A DNA stretch of 64,000 nt from Vandammella animalimorsus (GTDB lineage: Bacteria; Pseudomonadota; Gammaproteobacteria; Burkholderiales; Burkholderiaceae_C), in NCBI RefSeq assembly GCF_002285265.1, contig NZ_NSJB01000001.1, positions 310,001 through 374,000 of the forward strand, given 5' to 3'. Below are positions 9,097 to 16,735 of the stretch, one piece after another. The stretch's first letter is position 1, and every line of letters starts with the position of its first letter. The notes below the pieces were generated by a model that was given only the letters and a program-made list of their open reading frames with translations, searched no databases and was not told where the DNA came from. The translations under genes and the position numbers were made by a program.

Positions 9097-9432
9097 TCAG
9101 GCCATCGAGGGGGGCTTGGCGGGGCGCATCAGCTCCAGCACGGCTCGGATCGCGGGGGTATCAGTCTCTCCTTCAGGCTCCTTGCGACGCAGCAGCAGAT
9201 CCAGCAGGTCGTTGTCGGCCAGGTTCATCAGCGCCGTGACAGCCATGCCTTGCTCGACCGTCAGGGCGTTGCCGTGGGCCTTGAAGAAGCGCTCGATCAG
9301 CAAATCGTTTTCCAGCAGGCCGCGGCGGCTGCGCCAGTGCAGCTGGCGCAGCTCCAGCTCGCTGAGCAGCCGCTGGGCGGGCTGCCCGGCAGCGGCACTG
9401 CAAGTGGCGGTGGGGGCGGTGGGCTCGGTCAT
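9097..9432 (-). CDS. sdhE: Succinate dehydrogenase flavinylation factor SdhE
   Basis: A small 111-residue helical protein needed for covalent attachment of FAD to SdhA. The defining RRGLLENDLLIERFF motif is present near residue 37, preceded by ELELRQLHWRS, followed by ALMNLADNDLLDLLL. A roughly 20-residue Thr/Ala-rich N-terminus precedes the domain. The start at 9432 (MTEPTAPTA) lies 23 bp after the sdhB stop, consistent with operon expression with its client subunit. Confidence 0.92.
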   Translation of the reverse strand: MTEPTAPTATCSAAAGQPAQRLLSELELRQLHWRSRRGLLENDLLIERFFKAHGNALTVEQGMAVTALMNLADNDLLDLLLRRKEPEGETDTPAIRAVLELMRPAKPPSMA

Positions 9433-9455
9433 AAACGCTGGCGGGGCCAAGGGGC

Positions 9456-10163
9456 TCAGATGGCGCGGCGCACCATCAATTCCTTGATCTTGCCGATGGC
9501 GCGCGTGGGGTTCAGACCTTTGGGGCAGACGTCCACGCAGTTCATGATGGTGTGGCAGCGGAACAGGCGGTAGGGGTCTTCCAGATTGTCCAGGCGCGCG
9601 CCGGTGGCGGTGTCGCGACTGTCGGCGATGAAGCGGTAGGCCTGCAGCAGGCCGGCGGGGCCGACGAACTTGTCCGGATTCCACCAGAAGCTCGGGCAGC
9701 TGGTGGAGCAGCTGGCGCACAGAATGCACTCGTACAGGCCGTTGAGCTCTTCGCGCTCCTCGGGCGATTGCAGGCGCTCCTTCTCGGCCGAGGCGTAGAT
9801 GTCGCTTTGCAGATAGGGCTTGATGCTGTGGTACTGCTTGAAGAACTGCGTCATGTCCACGATCAGGTCGCGGATCACCGGCAGGCCCGGCAGCGGCTTG
9901 AGCACGATGGTGCCCTGCAGCGTGTTCATGTTGGTCAGGCAGGCCAGGCCGTTCTTGCCGTTGATGTTCATGGCGTCCGAGCCGCACACGCCCTCGCGGC
10001 AGGAGCGGCGAAAGGCGATGGACGGGTCCTTGGCCTTGAGCTTGACCAGCGCGTCGAGCAGCATGCGCTCATGCCCGTCGAGCTCGACCTCGACTTCCTG
10101 CATGTAGGGCTTGGCGTCCTTGTCGGGGTCGTAGCGGTAGATCTGGAATTTGCGGATTGTCAT
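9456..10163 (-). CDS. sdhB: Succinate dehydrogenase iron-sulfur subunit
   Basis: Electron-transfer subunit of complex II (235 residues). All cluster ligands are visible. The N-terminal ferredoxin domain has SCREGVCGSDAM and NGLAC for [2Fe-2S]. The C-terminal domain has CILCASCSTSCPSFWW and CHTIMNCVDVCPKGLNP for [4Fe-4S] and [3Fe-4S]. Length is standard. It is located between sdhA (43 bp) and sdhE (23 bp) in one operon and works at the inner face of the cytoplasmic membrane. Confidence 0.96.
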   Translation of the reverse strand: MTIRKFQIYRYDPDKDAKPYMQEVEVELDGHERMLLDALVKLKAKDPSIAFRRSCREGVCGSDAMNINGKNGLACLTNMNTLQGTIVLKPLPGLPVIRDLIVDMTQFFKQYHSIKPYLQSDIYASAEKERLQSPEEREELNGLYECILCASCSTSCPSFWWNPDKFVGPAGLLQAYRFIADSRDTATGARLDNLEDPYRLFRCHTIMNCVDVCPKGLNPTRAIGKIKELMVRRAI

Positions 10164-10206
10164 GGTGTCTAGGCTCTCGTGAGGCTCTGCGGTGGCCGGT
10201 GGATGA

Positions 10207-12015
10207 TTAGAAGGTGCGCACTTTGGGCGGAACGCTCTCGACCGTCAGCGGCTTGAGGTTCACGGGCTTGTAGTCCAGGCGGTTGCCATCGCTGTACCAC
10301 AGCGTGTGCTTCATCCATTCCTTGTCGTTGCGGCCCAGCGGCGCCTCCGGGTCATCGGCAGGGCGCTCGTAATCGTAGACGGTGTGCGCGCCGCGGCATT
10401 CCTTGCGCGCTGCGGCCGAGGTCATGGTGGCCTGGGCGACTTCGATCAGGTTGTCCACCTCCAGCGCTTCCATGCGGGCGGTGTTCCAGACCTTGGACTT
10501 GTCCTGCAGCGTGACGCTGCCGACCTTGTCGCGGATGGCGTTGATTTTGACCACGCCCTCGTCCATGCCCTTTTGGGTGCGGAACACGCCGGCGTGCTGT
10601 TGCATGGTCTGGCGGATTTCGTTGGCGATGTCCTGCGAGTAGATGCCCGAGCTCGAAGCCTGCAGGCGGTTCAGGCGCGCCAGCGTGCGATCGGCCGCAT
10701 CGGCTGGCAGCGGCTTGTGCGCGGCCTGGGCCTTGACGGTTTGCACGATGTGCCGGCCGGCGGACTTGCCGAACACCAGCAGGTCCAGCAGGGAGTTCGT
10801 GCCCAGGCGGTTGGCGCCATGCACCGAGACGCAGGAGCACTCGCCCACGGCATACAGGCCGCCGACGACTTCGGCATTGTTGGTCTGCGTCTTGATGACC
10901 ACCTGGCCATTGATGTTGGTGGGGATGCCGCCCATCTGGTAGTGGATGGTGGGCACCACGGGAATGGGCACCTTGGTGATGTCCACGTTGGCGAAGTTGT
11001 GGCCGATCTCCTCCACCGAGGGCAGGCGCTTGCGGATGGTCTCCGCGCCCAGGTGGGTCATGTCCATCAGGATGTAGTCCTTGTTCGGGCCACAGCCGCG
11101 GCCTTCCTTGATCTCCTGGTCCATGGAGCGCGAGACGAAGTCGCGCGGCGCCAAGTCCTTGAGCGTGGGGGCGTAGCGCTCCATGAAGCGCTCGCCCTCG
11201 CTGTTTCGCAGGATGGCGCCCTCACCGCGGCAGCCTTCGGTCAGCAGCACGCCCGCGCCGGCCACGCCGGTGGGGTGGAACTGCCAGAACTCCATGTCCT
11301 GCAGCGGGATGCCCGCGCGTGCGGCCATGCCCAGGCCATCGCCGGTGTTGATGAAGGCGTTGGTCGAGGCGGCAAAGATGCGGCCTGCGCCGCCGGTGGC
11401 CAGCAGCACGACCTTGGACTGCAGGATGTAGAGATCGCCGGTCTCCAGCTCCAGCGCGGTCACGCCGACCACGTCGCCGTCCTGATCGCGGATCAAATCC
11501 AGCGCCATCCACTCGACGAAGAAGTTGGTCTTTTCCTTGACGTTTTGCTGGTAGAGCGTGTGCAGCATGGCGTGGCCGGTGCGGTCGGCGGCGGCGCAGG
11601 CGCGCTGCACGGGCTTTTCGCCGTAGTTGGCGGTGTGGCCGCCAAAGGGGCGCTGGTAGATGGTGCCGTCGGGGTTGCGGTCAAACGGCATGCCGAAGTG
11701 TTCCAGCTCGATGACGACGTTGGGCGCCTCACGGCACATGAACTCGATGGCGTCCTGGTCGCCCAGCCAGTCGCTGCCCTTGATGGTGTCGTAGAAGTGG
11801 TAGTGCCAGTTGTCCTCGCTCATGTTGCCCAGCGAGGCGGACACGCCACCCTGGGCCGCCACGGTGTGCGAGCGGGTCGGGAAGACCTTGGACAGCGAGG
11901 CCACGGACAGGCCCGCGCGCGAGAGCTCCAGCGCGGCGCGCAGACCGGAGCCGCCCGCGCCGACGATGACGGCGTCGAACTTGCGGGTGATGATGTTTTC
12001 TTTGGAGTAGCTCAT
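10207..12015 (-). CDS. sdhA: Succinate dehydrogenase flavoprotein subunit
   Basis: Catalytic subunit oxidising succinate to fumarate (602 residues). Visible elements are the FAD-binding Rossmann motif VIVGAGGSGLRAALELS, the FAD-attachment histidine in RSHTVAAQGGVSASLGN, the active-site segments QRPFGGHTANYGEKPVQRACAAADRTGHAM and HPTGVAGAGVLLTEGCRGEGA, and the HGANRLGTNSLLDLLVFG block. The C-terminal RPDDPE-type end is intact. SdhE is encoded downstream for flavinylation. Confidence 0.97.
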   Translation of the reverse strand: MSYSKENIITRKFDAVIVGAGGSGLRAALELSRAGLSVASLSKVFPTRSHTVAAQGGVSASLGNMSEDNWHYHFYDTIKGSDWLGDQDAIEFMCREAPNVVIELEHFGMPFDRNPDGTIYQRPFGGHTANYGEKPVQRACAAADRTGHAMLHTLYQQNVKEKTNFFVEWMALDLIRDQDGDVVGVTALELETGDLYILQSKVVLLATGGAGRIFAASTNAFINTGDGLGMAARAGIPLQDMEFWQFHPTGVAGAGVLLTEGCRGEGAILRNSEGERFMERYAPTLKDLAPRDFVSRSMDQEIKEGRGCGPNKDYILMDMTHLGAETIRKRLPSVEEIGHNFANVDITKVPIPVVPTIHYQMGGIPTNINGQVVIKTQTNNAEVVGGLYAVGECSCVSVHGANRLGTNSLLDLLVFGKSAGRHIVQTVKAQAAHKPLPADAADRTLARLNRLQASSSGIYSQDIANEIRQTMQQHAGVFRTQKGMDEGVVKINAIRDKVGSVTLQDKSKVWNTARMEALEVDNLIEVAQATMTSAAARKECRGAHTVYDYERPADDPEAPLGRNDKEWMKHTLWYSDGNRLDYKPVNLKPLTVESVPPKVRTF

Positions 12016-12146
12016 GGTGTTGGGAAATCGTGGTGTCTCAAAGCGGGGCGGGGATCGTTGTCTTTGCGGGGCCGGCGCTGGCCGCTTGTTGCGACTTCAG
12101 GCGCCTGGCCCGGCAAGCGCGGCTGCGGCCAGGGTGGTCAGGGCGG

Positions 12147-12512
12147 TCAGAGGCGCCACAGGATCTGGAAGACCCAGCCGGCGCAGCCCACCAGCCAGAC
12201 GATGGTCAGCACATCCATGAACAGGCGCAGGCCCGCTGCGGGGACATAGTCCATCCAGATGTCGCGCACGCCGACCCAGGCGTGCCAGAGCACGGCCACG
12301 GCGGTGACGAAGGCGAACAGGCGCATCCACTGCGCATCGAAGATGGCGCGCCAGGCGGCGTAGTCGATCGGGCCCTTGGTAAAGCACACCTGGGCCATGA
12401 GCACCAGGGCAAACAGGGCGATCAGGATGGCGGTGATGCGCTGGCTGAGCCAGTCGCGCAGGCCGTAGTGGGCGCCGACCACAAGGCGCTTGGAACCGTA
12501 GTTGATGGACAT
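12147..12512 (-). CDS. sdhD: Succinate dehydrogenase membrane anchor SdhD
   Basis: A 121-residue membrane anchor with three transmembrane helices (about residues 25-45, 62-82, 95-118) that with SdhC binds heme b and ubiquinone. The LWHAWVGVRDIWMDY segment carries the conserved His/Asp/Tyr region typical of betaproteobacterial SdhD. It sits between sdhC and sdhA. The 130-bp gap to sdhA is longer than the other operon gaps, but nothing else is seen in it. Confidence 0.92.
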   Translation of the reverse strand: MSINYGSKRLVVGAHYGLRDWLSQRITAILIALFALVLMAQVCFTKGPIDYAAWRAIFDAQWMRLFAFVTAVAVLWHAWVGVRDIWMDYVPAAGLRLFMDVLTIVWLVGCAGWVFQILWRL

Positions 12513-12568
12513 GGGAAAGAACTCCTAGGATGGGATGCGGGCGGGCGCGGTGCCGTGGGCTTGGGGGC

Positions 12569-13003
12569 TCAGTACAGGCCGAAGACCTTGGCGCCAAACA
12601 CCACGGTCAGGCCCAGGCTGATGGCAAACGAGGCCAGCGCCGACTTGCGGCCGAACTCCTTGGTGACGCTGTGGTGGTCCACGTCCATCCACAGGTGGCG
12701 GATGCCGGCGCAGAGGTGGTGCAGGAAGGCCCAGACCAGCACCAGCACGCCCAGGCGCACCAGAAAGCCGGGGAAGATCCACAGGCCCGTGCGGAAGATG
12801 CTGGTGGCCTTTGCGAAGGTTTCTGGCGAGCGCAGCGACATGTCCAGCAGCCACAGCAGCACGGGCAGCAGCAGGAACATGATCGCGCCGCTGACCCGGT
12901 GCAGGATCGACAGCACCCCTGCTGGCGGCAGGCGGTAGGTGCGCACATCGTGAAACAGGTTGATGTTGCGAAATTCAGGCCTTTTCTTTGCGACTTCATT
13001 CAT
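12569..13003 (-). CDS. sdhC: Succinate dehydrogenase cytochrome b556 subunit SdhC
   Basis: First gene of the sdh operon; 144 residues, three membrane helices. The signature RPEFRNINLFHDVRTYRLPPAGVLSILHRVSGAIMF includes the Ser/Arg ubiquinone-site region, and HHLCAGIRHLWMD holds the heme ligand histidine. The start at 13003 (MNEVAKKRP) is chosen over an upstream in-frame ATG (13063), because the conserved N-terminus follows directly. A TAAAAT element at about 13115-13121 (minus strand) may be part of its promoter. Confidence 0.93.
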   Translation of the reverse strand: MNEVAKKRPEFRNINLFHDVRTYRLPPAGVLSILHRVSGAIMFLLLPVLLWLLDMSLRSPETFAKATSIFRTGLWIFPGFLVRLGVLVLVWAFLHHLCAGIRHLWMDVDHHSVTKEFGRKSALASFAISLGLTVVFGAKVFGLY

Positions 13004-13209
13004 GGGCGTATGTCTTTCTGTGCAGGGGGGCGGGGCGATGCGTTGAAACAGCGGTCGACTCAAGCAGGCTGCAGCGCAGCAGGCAGCGATGGGCCTGTTT
13101 CAGGCAAAACGGCAGGATTTTAGACCCAACCATTCCGGCTGGCCGACAACTGCGGCCATTTGTGACAACAATGTAAAACGCATGGGCGCGCCGGAGCGGG
13201 GCGCCGTGT

Positions 13210-13995
13210 TCAGTTCAGCTCATTCAAATAGTGGTGGGTATCGGTGCGGTACAGACCGTGGCGCACCTCCATCGGCACATCGTTGTAGGTGTAGGCCAGG
13301 CGCTCGACGGCTAGCAGCGGCGAGCCCGGCGGCACCTGCAGCAGCGCGGCGGTCTGGGCATCGGGCGCGGCAATGGCCTTGAGCTTCTCGACCGCGCGCA
13401 CCATGCGCACGCCGAACTCCTTTTCCAGCAGCGCATAGGTCGGGCCAGGGTAGCTGGCGATTTGTTCGGTGCTGATGCCCTTGAAGGTGTTGCCAGGCAG
13501 CCAGATGTCCTCCAGCACCGAGGGCACGCCCTGCATCGACAGCGTGCGGCGGATGTGCACCACGGCATCACTGCTGCGCAGGCCCAGCTGCGCGGCCAGC
13601 TCGGCACTGGCGCGGCTGCGCTTGCACTGCAGGATGTGGCGCTGCGCGGCGCCTTCCTCGTCCAGATCGCCGGCGTCGGGGCGCAGGCGCAGAAAGCGGT
13701 ATTGCACCTGCTGCTCGGAGTGCGTGGCCACGAACGTGCCCTTGCCCTGGCGGCGCACCAGCAGGTTCTCGGCGGCCAGCTCGTCGATGGCCTTGCGCAC
13801 CGTGCCCTGGCTGACGCGCAACTGCTGCGACAGCTCCATCTCGCTGGGGATGGCCTGCCCGGGCTGCCATTGCCCGGCCTGCAGCTTTTGCAGCAGCAAA
13901 TCCTTGATCTGGCGATACAGCGGGCTGAATGAAGGGGGGGGCAGGGTGCCAGCTGCGCCATGACTGGCCTTGGCTGCCCCGTGAAGCTCGGTCAT
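13210..13995 (-). CDS. GntR/HutC-family transcriptional regulator
   Basis: A 261-residue regulator. The winged-helix domain (residues 25-90) has the GntR pattern PLYRQIKDLLLQKLQAGQWQPGQAIPSEMELSQQLRVSQGTVRKAIDELAAENLLVRRQGKGTFVA, abbreviated here as its defining blocks PSEMELS and GTVRKAIDEL. The C-terminal UTRA ligand domain follows, ending in ERLAYTYNDVPMEVRHGLYRTDTHHYLNEL. In Comamonadaceae a gene of this type usually lies beside the sdh operon, suggesting control of TCA-cycle genes by a metabolite; that is inference. The N-terminal 20 residues are low-complexity Ala/Gly. Confidence 0.9.
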   Translation of the reverse strand: MTELHGAAKASHGAAGTLPPPSFSPLYRQIKDLLLQKLQAGQWQPGQAIPSEMELSQQLRVSQGTVRKAIDELAAENLLVRRQGKGTFVATHSEQQVQYRFLRLRPDAGDLDEEGAAQRHILQCKRSRASAELAAQLGLRSSDAVVHIRRTLSMQGVPSVLEDIWLPGNTFKGISTEQIASYPGPTYALLEKEFGVRMVRAVEKLKAIAAPDAQTAALLQVPPGSPLLAVERLAYTYNDVPMEVRHGLYRTDTHHYLNELN

Positions 13996-14111
13996 GTGTG
14001 GGGGCGACGCGGCGCTTGCGGCGCGTCGGAAACGAAAGCACAGCTGTGCAGAACAACAAAACGCCGCCTTGCGGCAGCGTGCGCGATTCTACCGCCGGCC
14101 GGCCCGGCGCA

Positions 14112-14583
14112 TCAATATCTTATATAAGACATAGGATTGCCTGGATGCGCCTCTGACGCGCTTGGGCCTGGCTCGGGGCGGCTGACCATGTACTGCTGTA
14201 CGAACTGGGCAAAACCGGCCGAGACCTCGACGTGGCCGTAACGCAGTTGCCGGGCATAGGTTGGCCATTCGGCATGCCGGCGGGCGATGGTGATGGGGCA
14301 TTCGCGGCGGATGGCGAGGTAATCCACATCACGGCGCCAGGGGATGGAAGTCTTCAGCCATTGGGAAGCGGTAAGCGTGCGCGCCGGTGATTTGGCCCAC
14401 GGCAGTGAAGGCCTGGTATTTCTGCGCCTCGCCCAAGCGCCGGGTGGGGCTGTAGTACAGCAGCCAGTCGCCCGGCTGCATGCGTTGAAGCGGCGCGGCC
14501 TTGCCATGGCAGAGCTGGCAAAAGCCACCAGCCACGCCGCGCAGCACATGCGCGCGGCTGACGACGCCGAGCCAATACCTCAT
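14112..14583 (-). pseudogene. EVE-domain (UPF0310) protein, single-base frameshift
   Basis: The first frame from 14583 gives MRYWLGVVSRAHVLRGVAGGFCQLCHGKAAPLQRMQPGDWLLYYSPTRR-type EVE sequence up to FPMAEDF, then hits TGA at 14329. The second frame resumes exactly there with PWRRDVDYLAI and continues to a stop at 14112. One extra C in the run around 14343-14351 (minus strand CTTCCATCCCC) explains both; removing it gives one 156-residue EVE protein of family length. EVE domains are thought to bind modified bases and occur in defence contexts. It is either a true pseudogene or a sequencing error. Confidence 0.82.
14118..14129. promoter_or_regulatory. Perfect palindrome TCTTATATAAGA upstream of gntR
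   Basis: A 12-bp perfect palindrome in an AT-rich patch, about 120 bp upstream of the GntR gene start and overlapping the last codons of the EVE pseudogene. Short AT-rich palindromes of this size are typical GntR-family operators, so autoregulation is plausible (inference). The site looks like the remnant of a regulatory intergenic region that the island now abuts. Confidence 0.45.
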
Positions 14584-14697
14584 GGCTTCTCCTTGCGGCG
14601 GCGGGGCTATCAGTTGGGGATTGATTGACATCGGAGGCACCTGTGTTTGCCAATCCATCGCCTCATTTCTGTTGCCGTGGGTGGATGGTTGCTTGTT

Positions 14698-15168
14698 TTA
14701 TGCGATGTCTGCATAGACGTACATGTCCACATCGATTTGCGTGCCGGTCAGGTAACAGAACTCAATGACCTCGCTATCCAAATAAAGCGCCGGTGTGCTT
14801 GCTTCGGGATACATGGTGGGCACGACGGTGATCCAAAACTGCACTGCATATTGCTGCCGCAGCGCATTGAGCGCATGGATTTTGTCGTGCAGTTGCAAGG
14901 CAATGCGTTGGCATTGCAGGCCTGCATCGAAGACAGGTTCCTGTTGCAGGCAAGCACTCCAATTGGAGGTGCGATAGGGCTTGCCCAGAGGATTTCTATC
15001 CCCTTGCCGCCACGCCCGGTGCGGCTGAATGCCCAGCAGGGCGGTGATCGCTGCAGGATCAAAATTTCCGTTTTCGACCGCGACATGCGACAGCGGGTCT
15101 GTGCCAGTACGAAGCGTCTGGGTTTGTGAGGAGATGCTGAAGTAGCTGTAGCACTGGACTTGAGGCAT
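14698..15168 (-). CDS. DUF4279 family protein
   Basis: A 156-residue protein of the DUF4279 type: an N-terminal strand, FDPAAITALLGIQPHRAWRQGDRNP, a SNWSACLQ tryptophan strand, then a helix and FWITVVPTMYPEASTPALYLDSEVIEFCYLTGTQIDVDMYV. The family is small and uncharacterised, often found in toxin-immunity or mobile neighbourhoods. Codon use is less GC-biased than in the surrounding core genes, suggesting recent acquisition. It lies between an EVE pseudogene and an EVE fragment. Confidence 0.75.
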   Translation of the reverse strand: MPQVQCYSYFSISSQTQTLRTGTDPLSHVAVENGNFDPAAITALLGIQPHRAWRQGDRNPLGKPYRTSNWSACLQQEPVFDAGLQCQRIALQLHDKIHALNALRQQYAVQFWITVVPTMYPEASTPALYLDSEVIEFCYLTGTQIDVDMYVYADIA

Positions 15169-15313
15169 GGGGCTATGGCATTCAGGAGTGGGCGTTTCAG
15201 TCTGTCAAAACTATGGCAGTTTGGCGGCAGGCTTCATCAAGGCTCTATCCAGAGCCTGGCCCAGGCCGACCCTGCAGGTGCCTGCGCTGGGTTCGTGCGG
15301 AGTACCCCTGAGT

Positions 15314-15405
15314 GGCGCGGCCTTGCCATGGCAGAGCTGGCAAAAGCCACCAGCCACGCCGCGCAGCACACGCTCACGGTTGACGATGCAGAGCCAATAC
15401 CTTAT
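15314..15405 (-). pseudogene. EVE-domain N-terminal fragment (duplicate)
   Basis: A 92-bp stretch matching 14492-14583, the start of the EVE gene, with only 7 mismatches and no gaps; the first 57 bp are identical. Translated, it reads IRYWLCIVNRERVLRGVAG and onward to GGFCQLCHGKAAP. The initiator ATG has become ATA, and nothing of the remaining EVE gene follows. It is a decayed partial copy that overlaps the 3' end of the TfoX gene in another frame. Weaker similarity runs to about 15425. Confidence 0.85.
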
Positions 15406-15784
15406 GGCTTTTGCTTGCGGCGGCGCGGCGGCGCGGCGGGGCGGCGCTCAGCTCCTGGTTGTGGCGCAGCGCCAGCGCCAGCAGGTCTTCCAGCATGGGA
15501 AAGGCGGTTTCGTCCAGGTCGATATAGCCGCGGTATTCGCGGCCTTTCATTACCGTGGTGCGCACGCCTTCGTGCGCCAGCGCGGCGTCGTGCTGGGCCT
15601 TGCCGATGCGCAGCATCACCTCGCAGTCGCGGCCACTGATGCCGACGCACAGCTTGCCGCGCACCATGAAGGCCAAGCCGCCGAACATCTTTTTCTCGGT
15701 GATGTCGCTCAGCGCCACGCCATCGGGCAGGCGCTTGACCAGCAGACGGCGGACTTGGGCGGCGAGGTCGGAGTCGAAGGCCAT
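15374..15784 (-). CDS. TfoX N-terminal domain protein, altered C-terminus
   Basis: A 136-residue single-domain TfoX-like protein: MAFDSDLAAQVRRLLVKRLPDGVALSDITEKKMFGGLAFMVRGKLC-type core, then MLRIGKAQHDAALAHEGVRTTVMKGREYRGYIDLDETAF. It is paralogous to the gene at 2820. The last residues (SHKVLALHRQP) are read out of frame through the EVE fragment, so the original C-terminus has been replaced by recombination. A second, truncated TfoX copy lies at 16561-16654, beyond vapBC. Confidence 0.82.
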   Translation of the reverse strand: MAFDSDLAAQVRRLLVKRLPDGVALSDITEKKMFGGLAFMVRGKLCVGISGRDCEVMLRIGKAQHDAALAHEGVRTTVMKGREYRGYIDLDETAFPMLEDLLALALRHNQELSAAPPRRRAAASKSHKVLALHRQP

Positions 15785-15797
15785 GGCTTGTTCTGGC

Positions 15798-16217
15798 TTA
15801 AATCTGGCCTGCCCAAGGGTTGAACAGGCGCGCGCCGGTTCGTTCGAAATCCTGGGTATTGCGGGTGACCAGCGTCATGCCATGCGCCAGCGCGGTGGCC
15901 GCGATCATGGAATCACGCCGCGCTTTGGGATCGGGCACATGCATGGGGGCGCACAGCAGGGCCTCGCGCTCGCCAAAGGGCAGGATGCGCCCGGCAAAGG
16001 CCTGGTGCACTGCGGTGGCCCAGCGCCGCAGGGCTTGTCCTGCGGCAGGGTCGCGCCGCTCCACGCGCAGCACGCCTTCTTCCTGCTCCAAGATGGTGAT
16101 GGCCGAGAGATAAAACAGGCTTTGCGTCACGGTGGCCGCCCATTGCCGCACCTGCGGCGAGGGTTGGGGTTTGCCGGGGCGCAGCTCGGCCAATACGTTG
16201 CTGTCGAGCAGATACAT
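15798..16217 (-). CDS. vapC: VapC-type PIN-domain ribonuclease toxin
   Basis: A 139-residue PIN-domain toxin expected to cleave tRNA or rRNA when unrestrained. The metal-binding acidic residues are in place: Asp5 in LLDSNV, Glu44 in ITILEQ, Asp102 in RRDSMIAATA and Asp123 in NTQDF. The start at 16217 is chosen because the domain begins at MYLLDSN, 4 nt after the antitoxin stop; an upstream ATG at 16241 would overlap the antitoxin. With the upstream antitoxin it forms a complete type II module. Confidence 0.92.
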   Translation of the reverse strand: MYLLDSNVLAELRPGKPQPSPQVRQWAATVTQSLFYLSAITILEQEEGVLRVERRDPAAGQALRRWATAVHQAFAGRILPFGEREALLCAPMHVPDPKARRDSMIAATALAHGMTLVTRNTQDFERTGARLFNPWAGQI

Positions 16218-16221
16218 GGCC

Positions 16222-16476
16222 TTACTCGCTGTGCAGCTCAAGCCCGATGGGGGTGATCTCGAAATCGCCCGCCTCGGAGGAGTCGGGCAGGCTGTCCATC
16301 AGATCCAGCAGCGATTGCGCTGGCTGTGCGCCGGTGATGGCGCGGTATTGCTCGATGTTCATCAGCACAAAAGCAGGCTCGCCCCGATCGGTGATGAACA
16401 CCGGCCCTTGCTTGGCCAGGCTTTTGGCGCTGCTGACGTTGTGGCCGAACTCGCGGCTGCTGAGGGTATGGATCAT
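16222..16476 (-). CDS. vapB: Phd/YefM-type antitoxin of VapC
   Basis: An 84-residue antitoxin. The N-terminal half (MIHTLSSREFGHNVSSAKSL, then GPVFITDRGEPAFVLMNIEQY) is the Phd/YefM DNA-binding fold that represses its own operon. The acidic C-terminus (LLDLMDSLPDSSEAGDF) should wrap the toxin. It ends 4 nt before vapC. The gene name vapB follows the partner toxin; the fold is Phd-like rather than AbrB-like. Confidence 0.9.
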   Translation of the reverse strand: MIHTLSSREFGHNVSSAKSLAKQGPVFITDRGEPAFVLMNIEQYRAITGAQPAQSLLDLMDSLPDSSEAGDFEITPIGLELHSE

Positions 16477-16560
16477 GGCGCGTTTCCTTTGGACGGCTGT
16501 CAGATACAGTCAGATTGTGGCTACGTAGCTACAACTGTCAAGCCGGGGACGCCGAACCCT

Positions 16561-16654
16561 TTTGCTCGGCGATGCCGCTCACCGCCACGCCATCGGGCAG
16601 GCGCTTGAGCAGCAGGCGGCGGACGTGGGCGGCGAGGTCGGGGTTGATCGGCAT
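16561..16654 (-). pseudogene. TfoX N-terminal fragment (duplicate)
   Basis: Ninety-four bp encoding MPINPDLAAHVRRLLLKRLP then DGVAVSGIAEQK, clearly homologous to the first 32 residues of the TfoX gene at 15374-15784, with most differences at third positions. Similarity stops where the conserved FGG core should begin. It lies just upstream of vapBC, so vapBC is bracketed by an intact and a truncated TfoX copy. Confidence 0.8.
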
Positions 16655-16735
16655 GGGCTGCTCCTGTCTGGGCGGTTTGGAGATGGCGGCCTGTATGCGC
16701 AGCAGGCGGGCGTTGCGCCTTGGGCTGGGCGCGGG

